Shown here: positions 1 to 8,240 of the stretch, piece after piece
Position numbering within the stretch: the first letter of the stretch is position 1
How the letters are laid out: every line of letters starts with the position of its first letter
Assembly: GCA_910587185.1 (NCBI GenBank)
Contig: CAJULY010000002.1
Coordinates: forward strand, 1-64,000
Direction of reading: 5' to 3'
DNA length: 64,000 nucleotides
Source of the DNA: an uncultured Muribaculaceae bacterium
Lineage (GTDB): Bacteria > Bacteroidota > Bacteroidia > Bacteroidales > Muribaculaceae
The notes under the pieces: generated by a model
What the model saw: only the letters and a program-made list of their open reading frames with translations
Database searches by the model: none
What the model was told of the DNA's origin: nothing
Translations under genes and position numbers: made by a program

Positions 1-52
1 CCTGTTCCCGGCCGCTCATGTGCGCCAGACACAGATAAATCCTCTCTCTCAT
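1..52 (-). CDS. DegT/DnrJ/EryC1 aminotransferase, N-terminal fragment
   Basis: Only the first 17 codons are inside the window; the gene runs off the left edge. The minus strand reads ATG at 52-50 and then RIYLCLAHMSG. This is the characteristic start of PglE-type PLP-dependent aminotransferases, which convert UDP-4-keto-6-deoxy-GlcNAc to the 4-amino sugar in QuiNAc4N (bacillosamine) synthesis. It lies at the downstream end of the polysaccharide locus on the same strand as the PglC- and PglD-like genes, which fits that role. The identification rests on a short N-terminal signature, so family membership is likely but substrate is inference. Confidence 0.6.
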   Translation of the reverse strand, partial: MRERIYLCLAHMSGREQ

Positions 53-119
53 ATTATTTTAGCTGAATTTTTTATGTGTAAAATTTAAGATATAACTTTG
101 TAAATATTCAAGTTCAACT

Positions 120-514
120 TTGAAATTTCAAAAGTATGCTTTATCATATATCGTTTACAATGTTCACCCTTATTACGGCAACATTTCGAAACGATTGACC
201 AGAATGCCTAAAATATATTTCTGTGATACGGGCTTGTTGTATTATCTGCTTTCCTTCTTAAAAGCAGGTAAATATGAAACTACAACCGGACATTTCGTTT
301 TTCCGGGAGCACTCAGGACGGGAAGTCGATGCCTTGGTCCCGTCAGAAGGGGAGTCATGATCTTTATGAAATTAAATCAGGTAAAACTTTACGTTAGGAT
401 TACACAGCGAACATTAATTGGCTTGCAGAACGTCTTGACAATGCCGGGCGGAAGGTCATAATATACGACGTGGAAAGCTTCCCTCCTCAAGCCATTAATA
501 TCTGCGACATCTGA
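120..514 (+). pseudogene. Remnant of an AAA ATPase with DUF4143 C-terminal domain
   Basis: The first reading frame carries the DUF4143 signature (PYYGNISKRL, then PKIYFCDTGLLYYL). Near 300-360 the homologous reading moves to another frame (FREHSGREVDAL, then DLYEIKSGKT), meets an in-frame TAG after about 390, and ends with KVIIYDVESFPP before a stop at 512-514. The N-terminal ATPase domain is missing. At least two frame disruptions plus truncation make this a dead fragment. The frame starts only at a TTG. A TAACTTTG promoter-like box lies at 93-100. The family is common in Bacteroidales accessory regions. Confidence 0.75.
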
Positions 515-618
515 TTGTCAATCATAATTTTTATAAAATAAATAAAGGTAAAAGATGAATTTATACATTTACGAGATTCGATCGGGTCTGTGAAAATAAA
601 CTCACTTTTGACCAAAAT

Positions 619-2166
619 TTAGTCAGTCTCGTTAAGATATTTTTCAGAGTCATGTAGAAAACGACTGAACATAAATTCTATCTGTTCCTTAGTATAGCCG
701 AACTTTGCTGTTATGTCCTCAATGGTATAGCCTTTTCCTTCGTTTATTTTCATAAAATCTAAAATTTGAAAAAGAGCTCTTGGAAACACAAGCCTGTACC
801 CTCCTTCATTGGTGAAATCTTTTTTATAATTCCTTATCTCACCGGTTTCATCAAGGCTTTCTTTTTCAAAATTTTCCAATTTTATAAATTGAGACACGTC
901 TGTGCCAAATTCCCCTTCCGGATTGTCATCATAGTCCATTTCCCAGTTCATATCCAGAATATTGCGTTTTGCATTCCAAAATCCCTCGAAAGGACAATCA
1001 GAGATTACTTCCGGGTGTGATCCGTCATTTATCGTTTCAAACGATTGGTCAAATTGTTTATGTATTTTCCGCGCTTTATCAAGACTATGATAAAAACGTA
1101 CGACTTTATTTCCAATGATATACAGAGCCGGAACTGTAGGCGCGGGACAGCCTAAAATACCTAAAGCTTCGTTCTTTGTATCGTTACATTCATGTAGAGT
1201 ATATGCACAATGTCCAAGTTTTCTTATATCTGTCAGTATAGAACCTTCTTCGGTAGAGAGTGAGCGGTCAAGTATTTTGCGATATTTTTCTTCATGGGTT
1301 GAAGATAGTACTATTCCCATTTTGGATATACTCATTCGCCATGTCACAGACATCCAAAAAAGATATGGGATGGCAGGATCGTAATCCTTTTTCCCATGTA
1401 GGATCATGGAATATAATGATTCTATTTTTGCAAGTTTCTTTTCGCAATTATTACAGAAAAAATAATCAAATGTAAGGGGATTATGTATTCGATTTTCTGC
1501 AGCTGTCTCGTCTTCTCTTTTGCGTCTGTTTATAAGTGACTCATGCAAATCTTCAAAAATATCACGGCCGAGATATGTTTCATGCTTTCCTTTTCCCAGA
1601 ATAAATCGTTCGACTACCGCACGTTCGCGTCCTTTCTCACCATCAATAGAAAATAATTTTTCAATAAGGTTGTTCGGGACCATGTGAGATCCGGTTTCGT
1701 TAGCATCATTCACCTTACAGAGCAAACATTTGCATCCATGCTCTCTTACATTGACATTTCTGTTGAAATTAGCGTCTTCAATAATTTGCTCAGAGCCTTT
1801 CGCCTTTAGAGCCATATAGTCATATATGGTTGTGTGAAGTATAAGGTAACGCTCCTTTACCTTGTGCTTGTCAGTTTCATCAAATTGATCGTTTTCAAGA
1901 AAATCATTGATTATCTCTTCCCATTTCAATGCTCTGACAAAAAGAGAGGGTGTATCATCTTTACGGATGAAGTTTTCAGCCATTATGCAGAAAACATCAA
2001 TCATAAGACAAATATCCTCCGTCGTGCGATACTCATTTCCTGTGACCTCACTGACAGTGTCAAACATTTCACTGAATGCAGACTCTATCTTGTCCTCATC
2101 GCCCAGAGGCATTAGAATTCTTATAAAATCAATCTGGCGGTATATTTTGTCAAATTTATTCTCCAT
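619..2166 (-). CDS. Hypothetical 515-aa protein with an HNH-like zinc site
   Basis: Not recognised as a named family. The N-terminal 130 residues look helical and acidic. A paired-cysteine motif follows: C147-x2-C150, then H161 (GSHMVPNN), then C238-x2-C241 (FFCNNCEKK). This spacing resembles treble-clef HNH endonuclease domains, in which CxxC pairs hold zinc around a central His, so a nuclease is possible but unproven. The C-terminal half is largely uncharacterised; its last 50 residues look like a helical region. It is unrelated to glycan synthesis yet sits at the distal end of the polysaccharide operon next to an ATPase remnant. It may be an accessory or defence gene inserted there. A possible own -7 box (TATTTTTG on the minus strand) lies at 2192-2199. 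Confidence 0.6.
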   Translation of the reverse strand: MENKFDKIYRQIDFIRILMPLGDEDKIESAFSEMFDTVSEVTGNEYRTTEDICLMIDVFCIMAENFIRKDDTPSLFVRALKWEEIINDFLENDQFDETDKHKVKERYLILHTTIYDYMALKAKGSEQIIEDANFNRNVNVREHGCKCLLCKVNDANETGSHMVPNNLIEKLFSIDGEKGRERAVVERFILGKGKHETYLGRDIFEDLHESLINRRKREDETAAENRIHNPLTFDYFFCNNCEKKLAKIESLYSMILHGKKDYDPAIPYLFWMSVTWRMSISKMGIVLSSTHEEKYRKILDRSLSTEEGSILTDIRKLGHCAYTLHECNDTKNEALGILGCPAPTVPALYIIGNKVVRFYHSLDKARKIHKQFDQSFETINDGSHPEVISDCPFEGFWNAKRNILDMNWEMDYDDNPEGEFGTDVSQFIKLENFEKESLDETGEIRNYKKDFTNEGGYRLVFPRALFQILDFMKINEGKGYTIEDITAKFGYTKEQIEFMFSRFLHDSEKYLNETD

Positions 2167-2290
2167 AGAAAATCAATAACTGTTTATATTCCAAAAATAA
2201 ACAATTATATCCATTCTATAATCGTAACCATAATATTTTTTCTTTTGCTTCCGCATAAGTGCCATAGTTGTGACTTATGCAGAAATATTT

Positions 2291-3289
2291 CTATTCAACT
2301 TTTAAAGTACACGCACCCCAAGATAGGCCTACTCCAAAGCCGGCAATCAGAATATTGCCTTTAAGAAGACCTGCTTTCTGGGCATCTTTAAGTGCGATAG
2401 GTATCGTCGATGAAACGGTATTACCAATTTCTGCCATATTGATAAAGAATTTATCCTCGCTTATTTTCAATTTCTTGCGCAGATGACTCAGCATAAAACT
2501 GTTTGCCTGATGAAAGACATATAAATCAATATCTTCATTCGAAAGGCTATTTTTTTCAAGAGTTTGACGAACCATCTTTGGGACTACGCGGAGTGTAAAA
2601 TTGAATATCTCAGCACCATTCATATAGAGGTAATCCGATGAGCGGGGATTCCCGTTTTCATCAAATTCGAGATCATTGGCTTTATCAGGACAGGCCATGC
2701 CTCCGGTTTTTACAATGAGATTCTCGGCACCCGAACCATCTGTACCGAGTATAAAATCTCCGATCTCAGCAAAACCATCTTTGGAAATGAATGTTGCGGT
2801 TGCAGCATCGCCGAAAATCGTTCGGTTTCCCTTGTCACGTGGATGGATATGCTTGTTGTATGCCTCTGCTGTAATCAGAAGTATTTTTTTAGCAATTCCC
2901 GCTGCAATATAGCCTTTAGCAGTCGCTAATCCATACTCATATCCAGAACAACCGAGGTTGAAATCGAATGCTCCGCATGTTTTTGGAATTCCAAGTGCAT
3001 TCTGAACCAAACATGCAGTCGAAGGAAGAAAATAATCAGGACTCTGCGTACATACAAGAACAAAGTCAATATCTTCACGCATTATATCTTGATTCTCCTG
3101 AAAGAGTTTCTCGGCTGCCCTTATTGCCATGGATGAAATGGTTTCATTCATGGCGACATGCCTGTTATTGACTCCGACTTTGTCGGCTATCTTGTCAACC
3201 GTCCATTCCGGGAACTCTGCAACTAATTGCTCGTTGGTTATTATTGTTTCTGGAAGATAATAAGCGAGAGCTTTAATATATGCTTTCAT
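2291..3289 (-). CDS. 3-oxoacyl-ACP synthase III (KASIII/FabH-like)
   Basis: The thiolase-fold family condenses an acyl-CoA with malonyl-ACP. The 332-aa length is normal for FabH. The Cys-His-Asn triad is visible: C114 in NLGCSGYEYG, H260 in YVFHQAN and N290 in EIGNTVSSTIP. It follows an SDR reductase (start 1 bp downstream of that gene's stop) and an ACP gene in one tight operon, within a glycan locus. That context argues for a dedicated acyl-building role rather than housekeeping fatty-acid initiation: it could form acetoacetyl-ACP or a longer ketoacyl-ACP used to decorate an amino sugar. Family assignment is firm; the specialised role is inference. Confidence 0.9.
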   Translation of the reverse strand: MKAYIKALAYYLPETIITNEQLVAEFPEWTVDKIADKVGVNNRHVAMNETISSMAIRAAEKLFQENQDIMREDIDFVLVCTQSPDYFLPSTACLVQNALGIPKTCGAFDFNLGCSGYEYGLATAKGYIAAGIAKKILLITAEAYNKHIHPRDKGNRTIFGDAATATFISKDGFAEIGDFILGTDGSGAENLIVKTGGMACPDKANDLEFDENGNPRSSDYLYMNGAEIFNFTLRVVPKMVRQTLEKNSLSNEDIDLYVFHQANSFMLSHLRKKLKISEDKFFINMAEIGNTVSSTIPIALKDAQKAGLLKGNILIAGFGVGLSWGACTLKVE

Positions 3290-3290
3290 A

Positions 3291-4064
3291 TCATGCTTTT
3301 AATGTAAATTCGCCACCACCTGTTATATCTATGCAGCTACCGGTCATCCATGTACTTGCATCAGACAAGAGATATACAACGAGATTGGCGATATCTTCGG
3401 GCTTGCCGTAACGTTTGAGGGGATACGATTTCTCTGCTTCATGGTAATCGGCACCTGTCAATTCTGCATCACGTTGCACCAGTTCTGTCCATACCATAGC
3501 CGGACAGATACAGTTGACGCGAATAAGCTGATTGGCGAGTTCGAGACCAAGGACTTTTGCATAGGCAATAAGCGCACCTTTCGATGCCGCATACAGGCCA
3601 TTGCCGGGTGTCGGTGCGAATGGTGCTCGAGAAGCAATGAAAACGATAGAAGACGACGATTTGACCTTTTTCTTTTTGAGCAAAGCACGCTGAAGGAGGA
3701 CTGGCCCGTCAAAATTCGCTTTCATCACACGTTCAATATCCTTTTTGCGCGCCATTTTTAGCATAGTCCGATCCCCTATACCGGCGCAATGTACAATGCC
3801 GTCTAATTCGGGCGTTTCGATTGCAAGATTATCAATTTGACTTTCGTCAGATAAATCAGCAACTATTATTTTATGTCCCATGCCATCAAGCCGATTGAGC
3901 GTATCGGCTAACATTTCGGCATTTCTTGCTGAAATAATTACCGTCGCGCCCATTTTGGAACAAATAACAGCCGTTTCTCTACCGATACCGGAAGAAGCGC
4001 CAGTCACAAGGACCGTTTTACCTCTGAGTCTAAAAGGATTAAACGTATCAATAAACCACGACAT
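3291..4064 (-). CDS. SDR-family oxidoreductase (FabG-like ketoacyl-ACP reductase)
   Basis: A short-chain dehydrogenase of 257 aa. It has the NAD(P)-binding motif TGASSGIG at 21-28 and a catalytic S145-Y158-K162 triad (YAASK). The longer frame from 4067 would start with TTG; the ATG at 4064-4062 overlaps the ACP stop as ATGA, so this start is preferred. It lies between the ACP and KASIII genes. A likely job is reduction of a 3-ketoacyl-ACP to the 3-hydroxyacyl-ACP, giving a hydroxyacyl donor for the PglD-like acyltransferase upstream. A sugar reductase cannot be excluded from sequence alone. Confidence 0.85.
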   Translation of the reverse strand: MSWFIDTFNPFRLRGKTVLVTGASSGIGRETAVICSKMGATVIISARNAEMLADTLNRLDGMGHKIIVADLSDESQIDNLAIETPELDGIVHCAGIGDRTMLKMARKKDIERVMKANFDGPVLLQRALLKKKKVKSSSSIVFIASRAPFAPTPGNGLYAASKGALIAYAKVLGLELANQLIRVNCICPAMVWTELVQRDAELTGADYHEAEKSYPLKRYGKPEDIANLVVYLLSDASTWMTGSCIDITGGGEFTLKA

Positions 4065-4297
4065 CAAGACGCTTTGGCTGTTATAAGTTCGTAAAGTTCC
4101 TGTATGGTATTTGCTTTCTTCATTTCTACACCGGAAAGTTCCACATCGAACTCTTCATCAGCGAGTGCCATAACTCCTAATGCAGAAAGCGATGACCATT
4201 CGTCAAGTTCCCGGAAATTTGTTTGCGGTGTGAGAGTTGATGCTTCAGTGTCGTCGAAGATTTCGGCGAACTTTTCGATAAATTCGTTGATTTCCAT
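4064..4297 (-). CDS. Acyl carrier protein
   Basis: A 77-aa acidic, helical protein of phosphopantetheine-binding type. The attachment serine is S36 in the motif LDEWSSLSALGVMAL, and the following ADEEFDVEL is typical of helix II in ACPs from glycan loci. It overlaps the SDR start by 4 bp (ATGA) and sits 19 bp after the PglD-like gene. It is too divergent to be the housekeeping AcpP, which normally has a DSL motif. It most likely carries the growing acyl chain made by the adjacent KASIII and reduced by the SDR, for transfer to a sugar amine. Confidence 0.88.
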   Translation of the reverse strand: MEINEFIEKFAEIFDDTEASTLTPQTNFRELDEWSSLSALGVMALADEEFDVELSGVEMKKANTIQELYELITAKAS

Positions 4298-4316
4298 TGT
4301 TAAATATTTATTATAG

Positions 4317-4961
4317 TTAATATTGAATTCTTTTTGCAGGATTGCCTACATAGGTTCCTTCATTTTTTATATTGCGCAATACAACGCTTGATGCACCAAT
4401 AACAATATCGTTACTGATCGATTTATATTGAAGTATAACAGAATTAACTCCTAAGAAATTCCGATTGCCAATTTCTACACCTCCAGAGATTTTGACAGCT
4501 GGCATGATTGAGTTGAAATTACCAATCTTAGTATCATGACCAATATTTATTGAACAGTTGAATGTGTTGAAATCTCCTATCGTAATATTACATGAAACGA
4601 GACAACGAGAACAGAAAATATTACCTTGTCCCATCCTGACATTCTCTTTATCAAGAAACAATGTATCAGGGGCTATAATATTAGGGAACTCTATATTTGG
4701 ATTGTGAACCTTTCTGTAAAGGAGTTCAACAATTTTAGGCGATCCAATGGCAAATACTACAGATAGAGGCTCTGTCCATGCGTTAAGAGTTTCTATGTTT
4801 CCTAATACTTTGCCGTATTCATTGCATTTGCCTGATTCGACGCCATCATCGAAGAATCCTATCAAATTCCAAGTCGGTTCTGTCTCGTTATTAATGCGCT
4901 TAAGCAAACAAGCTACTTCTCGACCAAAACCGCCAGCGCCATATATAGCGATATTATTCAT
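4317..4961 (-). CDS. Sugar O/N-acyltransferase, NeuD/PglD family
   Basis: A 214-aa protein with a small Rossmann-like N-terminal domain (IYGAGGFGRE near residues 6-15) and a C-terminal left-handed beta-helix built from hexapeptide repeats (about residues 95-200), ending GTYVGNPAKRI. PglD members transfer an acyl group to the 4-amine of UDP-4-amino-4,6-dideoxy-GlcNAc. The longest frame (from 4967) would start with TTG, so the ATG at 4961 is used. It is followed by the ACP, SDR and KASIII genes, which suggests that its donor may be an acyl-ACP rather than acetyl-CoA. That donor is inference. Confidence 0.85.
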   Translation of the reverse strand: MNNIAIYGAGGFGREVACLLKRINNETEPTWNLIGFFDDGVESGKCNEYGKVLGNIETLNAWTEPLSVVFAIGSPKIVELLYRKVHNPNIEFPNIIAPDTLFLDKENVRMGQGNIFCSRCLVSCNITIGDFNTFNCSINIGHDTKIGNFNSIMPAVKISGGVEIGNRNFLGVNSVILQYKSISNDIVIGASSVVLRNIKNEGTYVGNPAKRIQY

Positions 4962-4963
4962 AA

Positions 4964-5578
4964 TCAATTATTTCCGTTAAAAGCTTCCATTGTCGCCGAT
5001 GTATCCGAAGATATATCGGCGCGTTTCAATACTTTTTGAATTGTAGTCAGCACAACTTTGCAATCTGTGACGAATGAGATGTGATCGACATACCACACGT
5101 CCAGTTCGAATTTCTTTTTCCATGAAATAGCGTTGCGACCGTGGCACTGGGCCCAGCCTGTGATTCCGGGACGAACCTCGTGGCGACGCGCCTGTTCAGG
5201 AGAATACAAAGGAAGATACTGAACGAGCAAGGGACGCGGACCGATCAATGACATATCACCTTTGAATACATTCCAGAGCTGCGGGAGTTCGTCAATAGAA
5301 GTTGAACGGACAAAGCGGCCGACTTTTGTCAGTCGGTCGGCATCCGGCAGCAACTTACCTTCTGTATCGCGTTCATCTGTCATTGTCTTGAATTTGATCA
5401 CGCGGAAGATCTTGCCATTTTTGCCTGGTCGTTCCTGAAAGAAGAATGCTCCGGCACCTTTATTGGCGAAATGCAGCCAGACAGTTACAGCCGCCAGCGG
5501 AACCGCCAGCACGAGCAACGCAGTTCCGCTCACAGCAATATCCAGTCCCCGCTTAAAAAAATCACGATATAGTTTCAT
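4964..5578 (-). CDS. Initiating phosphoglycosyltransferase (PglC-type sugar transferase)
   Basis: A small monotopic phosphoglycosyltransferase that moves a sugar-1-phosphate from UDP-sugar to undecaprenyl phosphate and so starts each repeat unit at the cytoplasmic face of the membrane. It has the N-terminal re-entrant hydrophobic helix (about residues 13-37), the FQERPGKNG segment, FKTMTDE, the catalytic Asp-Glu pair in STSIDELPQLWNV, and SLIGPRPLL and RPGITGWAQ. At 204 aa it is PglC-sized rather than WbaP-sized. The first candidate codon of the frame is TTG; the ATG at 5578 overlaps the upstream stop as ATGA. Its neighbours suggest that the substrate is an N-acylated diamino sugar. Confidence 0.93.
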   Translation of the reverse strand: MKLYRDFFKRGLDIAVSGTALLVLAVPLAAVTVWLHFANKGAGAFFFQERPGKNGKIFRVIKFKTMTDERDTEGKLLPDADRLTKVGRFVRSTSIDELPQLWNVFKGDMSLIGPRPLLVQYLPLYSPEQARRHEVRPGITGWAQCHGRNAISWKKKFELDVWYVDHISFVTDCKVVLTTIQKVLKRADISSDTSATMEAFNGNN

Positions 5579-6708
5579 CAATTTAGAATATTAATATACT
5601 TGTCAGCATTATCCACAGTAAAATTAAGATTGGCTTCAAACGTAGCATTACATAGATCCAGATAATACTGTTTGTCTTCGGAACACTTTATTAAGAATGA
5701 TTTCATAAGATCTAACTGCTTATCAGAGAAACTTGCACCACAACCATATTTAGAAATGACATTGCCTAATTCAGATCCATTGGGCGCAATATTCAATATT
5801 GGTACTCCATAGGACAGCAAATTAAAAGATTTGCTGGGAACACTGACGGCAGCAGTCTCTTCAGTAAGTGTAACGATACCAATGTTAGCTGCACTCAAAG
5901 AATATTTTAATTTGGCAGCAGGCAAAAAATCATGGAAATGACAATTATTTAATCCTTTTTCATTTGCCATTTTAATGATTTTATCTTTCTTTCCTCCTTC
6001 TCCAATGATTAAAAAGGCTATGTTGTTATAATCTTTCATTGCTTCCGCTAATTGAATGATACTCTCTACATTATGAGTATATCCGATATTACCCGAATAC
6101 ATCACTATAAATTTCTCCTGAAGATTATTCTCAGTTATAAAAAGGTTTTCTTCGGGCTGAATCTTTTCAACAATGGAAGAAGAGGGCCATAATGGAATAA
6201 CTTGAACCTTATCCGGTTCGACATATTTTGTCAAGATCTTTTTCATTCCATTACTTAGGGCCACTATCCCATTTGCTTCCCTAAAAAGTTTTTGATTCCA
6301 ACGTGTCCATTTTTTTATTATGAAAGCAGGACATTTTATGTTTTTAAGGGCATCGGGGTAAACATCATATTCAACTATAGAGAAGCGGTTTTTCAATTTC
6401 AGCATCGTCAGATATGACGTGGGGGGGTTGGTGAAAAACAATATATCGGCGTCAGGATATTTTTTTTTAATTATCTTATATAGTTGCCATGTACCTTTCA
6501 CCCATGTATAAATTCTTTTTGCTATATTTGATTTGTCATAAGATATGATGGATTCAATCTTAATCTTACTATCCAATTGACGAACCGATGGGCCGATTTT
6601 ACCTGAAATAAGTGTAACGTCATTATAATGTTTTGCTAAAGAGTTGCACACATCAATAGTCAAATAGCCAACAGATTGATTTACAATTACGACTGAGTTT
6701 TCCATCAT
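5578..6708 (-). CDS. Glycosyltransferase family 4 (WbuB-like)
   Basis: A 376-aa GT-B fold transferase. It has an N-terminal acceptor half and a C-terminal nucleotide-sugar half with FIVMYSGNIGYTHN and IIGEGGKKD, and a conserved SVPSKSFNLLSYGVPIL segment. The sequence resembles WbuB, the transferase that accompanies fnlA-fnlB-fnlC in E. coli O-antigen loci, so addition of L-FucNAc is plausible. It ends with a 4-bp ATGA overlap on the PglC-type gene. A run of seven G on the plus strand (C7 in the coding strand) at 6421-6427 lies in the TNPPTSY codons and is a possible slippage site. Confidence 0.85.
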   Translation of the reverse strand: MMENSVVIVNQSVGYLTIDVCNSLAKHYNDVTLISGKIGPSVRQLDSKIKIESIISYDKSNIAKRIYTWVKGTWQLYKIIKKKYPDADILFFTNPPTSYLTMLKLKNRFSIVEYDVYPDALKNIKCPAFIIKKWTRWNQKLFREANGIVALSNGMKKILTKYVEPDKVQVIPLWPSSSIVEKIQPEENLFITENNLQEKFIVMYSGNIGYTHNVESIIQLAEAMKDYNNIAFLIIGEGGKKDKIIKMANEKGLNNCHFHDFLPAAKLKYSLSAANIGIVTLTEETAAVSVPSKSFNLLSYGVPILNIAPNGSELGNVISKYGCGASFSDKQLDLMKSFLIKCSEDKQYYLDLCNATFEANLNFTVDNADKYINILN

Positions 6709-6724
6709 AATAATATTTTAATGT

Positions 6725-7900
6725 TTAGAAAGAGTCTTTCCGGCGGATCTTGATTCGGATTACGCCGTCGTCGGGGATTCTGTCTGTTACAAGAGACAGA
6801 TATCCTCCTCCACCTGCTCCGAGCATCTTCCATGCCAGCGCTTTAGGCGACCACTGATCGATATATTCCTGCACGCCCGGCTGCATCATGGCAGGAAACA
6901 TGGCAATCTGAGCGTTGAACGAGTCGCGGAACGCCTCGGCGAATCCTCCGAGATCACGCGCCATGATGGCATGCCAGCATCGTTCGGCTGCGTCCGTCAG
7001 ACGACTGACCTTTTCCGGGGTGATGTCTTTTCCTTCGACAACGGAACATCCCGGTCGGCGGGGAAACATCGGGACAAGACAGATATGATTTTCCAGCCAG
7101 TCGAGAATAGCCTCGTCGTGACATGATTCTATTTTCACCGGCCAATAATGTCCCTCATAATAGTGACGGTTGAGTCCCGACATGCAGATGCCGATCGCAT
7201 CCTGTGCGCCTGAGATGTGTCCCTCGTTTTCCGGGTCGTTCTCGAAACAGAAAAGCAACCGAGCCATCATCTCCTCATTATAGTTCGGCAGCTCGTACGG
7301 CCAGATCTTGCGGGCCGCGTTGCGCGTGGATGTTGACATGCCTCCACGCTCCATGAACTCTTCAGTCGGCTCTATTGACACCGTCAGCGCCCATCCGGCG
7401 CCATGTTCCGACACGTAAGGCTGATCGATCCATGTCCCGGCTATATCCACACGATAGGGCAAGTGGGACTTGACGCCCTTGCGGAGCGATGTGGTTGAAC
7501 GAGCTTCAAGACCGGCATCGGGAGTACGTTCCAGTTCAATGTATTCTATTCCCCGGCCAAGGCAGAGATTGCGTTTCAGTTCACTGCCGCCGTCGGAGTT
7601 GACCACGAAGATGTCGGGCTTCACACGGTCAAGCGTGTCGATAAAATCAAGCATTCCGCTGCCGCGGTTGATAAAAGCATCAGTGACATAGCGGATTGCC
7701 TTGACCATGTAAAGGCGTTCCTTTTCCGAATACACCGTCTTGCGATGCTTCAGCTCTGCAATGGTCTTGTCGGAACCGATGCCGACATATAGATCGCCAT
7801 AACGTGAGGCCTCCTTGAAAAACGCCACATGCCCGCTGTGAAGCATGTCATAGCATCCGCTCACAAACACCTTCTTCCGTTTATCATTGTTCGTATTCAT
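6725..7900 (-). CDS. Cytidylyltransferase-like / GHMP-kinase fusion protein
   Basis: Two domains are joined in 391 aa. Residues 9-141 are a TagD/HldE-C-type nucleotidyltransferase: VSGCYDMLHSGH with HxGH at 21-24, and the STTSLRK motif at 135-141. Residues 147-391 look like a GHMP sugar kinase: PYRVDIAGTWID (motif 1), GGMSTST at 186-192 (motif 2 position), GAQDAIG at 231-237 and GAGGGGYL at 361-368 (motif 3). One polypeptide could therefore phosphorylate a sugar and then convert it to an NDP-sugar, as HldE does for heptose with a different kinase fold and opposite order. The substrate is unknown. It lies 16 bp upstream of the WbuB-like gene. Confidence 0.82.
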   Translation of the reverse strand: MNTNNDKRKKVFVSGCYDMLHSGHVAFFKEASRYGDLYVGIGSDKTIAELKHRKTVYSEKERLYMVKAIRYVTDAFINRGSGMLDFIDTLDRVKPDIFVVNSDGGSELKRNLCLGRGIEYIELERTPDAGLEARSTTSLRKGVKSHLPYRVDIAGTWIDQPYVSEHGAGWALTVSIEPTEEFMERGGMSTSTRNAARKIWPYELPNYNEEMMARLLFCFENDPENEGHISGAQDAIGICMSGLNRHYYEGHYWPVKIESCHDEAILDWLENHICLVPMFPRRPGCSVVEGKDITPEKVSRLTDAAERCWHAIMARDLGGFAEAFRDSFNAQIAMFPAMMQPGVQEYIDQWSPKALAWKMLGAGGGGYLSLVTDRIPDDGVIRIKIRRKDSF

Positions 7901-8240
7901 TCTGCCTGTCTTTTTATTTCCGTTTCTATAAGGTCAATAAAATTTCAGTATCGATAGTAATTCTAAGTTATTTTATGATATAATCCGCATATATAGGGTT
8001 ATAATATCATTGTTTACCGTGATATTTGCATTATTTTGAATAGATAATATTATTTTCTTTTTTCCCGTTTATCTATAAGCACATTTACAAATTTGTATAA
8101 TCAAAAACTTATTATTCATTTCTATGAAGATTCTTTTCAAATTTTGCTATGAAATATGAAAATTAAGATTGTTCTGGATGGTAGGTAAATGCAGCTATTA
8201 TCTAATATTCCGATTTGTTAAAAAGGATATTCATAGCTTA
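7901..8240. other. AT-rich spacer within the polysaccharide locus
   Basis: About 340 bp between fnlC and the cytidylyltransferase-kinase gene. It is strongly AT-rich, with no convincing ORF on either strand, no clear hairpin with a T-run and no TAnnTTTG box in the direction of the operon that I could defend. It may be scar sequence from a gene replacement in the cassette-like locus. Confidence 0.5.

Noticed and set aside
120..461. Intact 113-aa protein on the plus strand
   Set aside because: It starts with TTG and the homologous reading shifts frame and continues past the stop, so it is part of a pseudogene.
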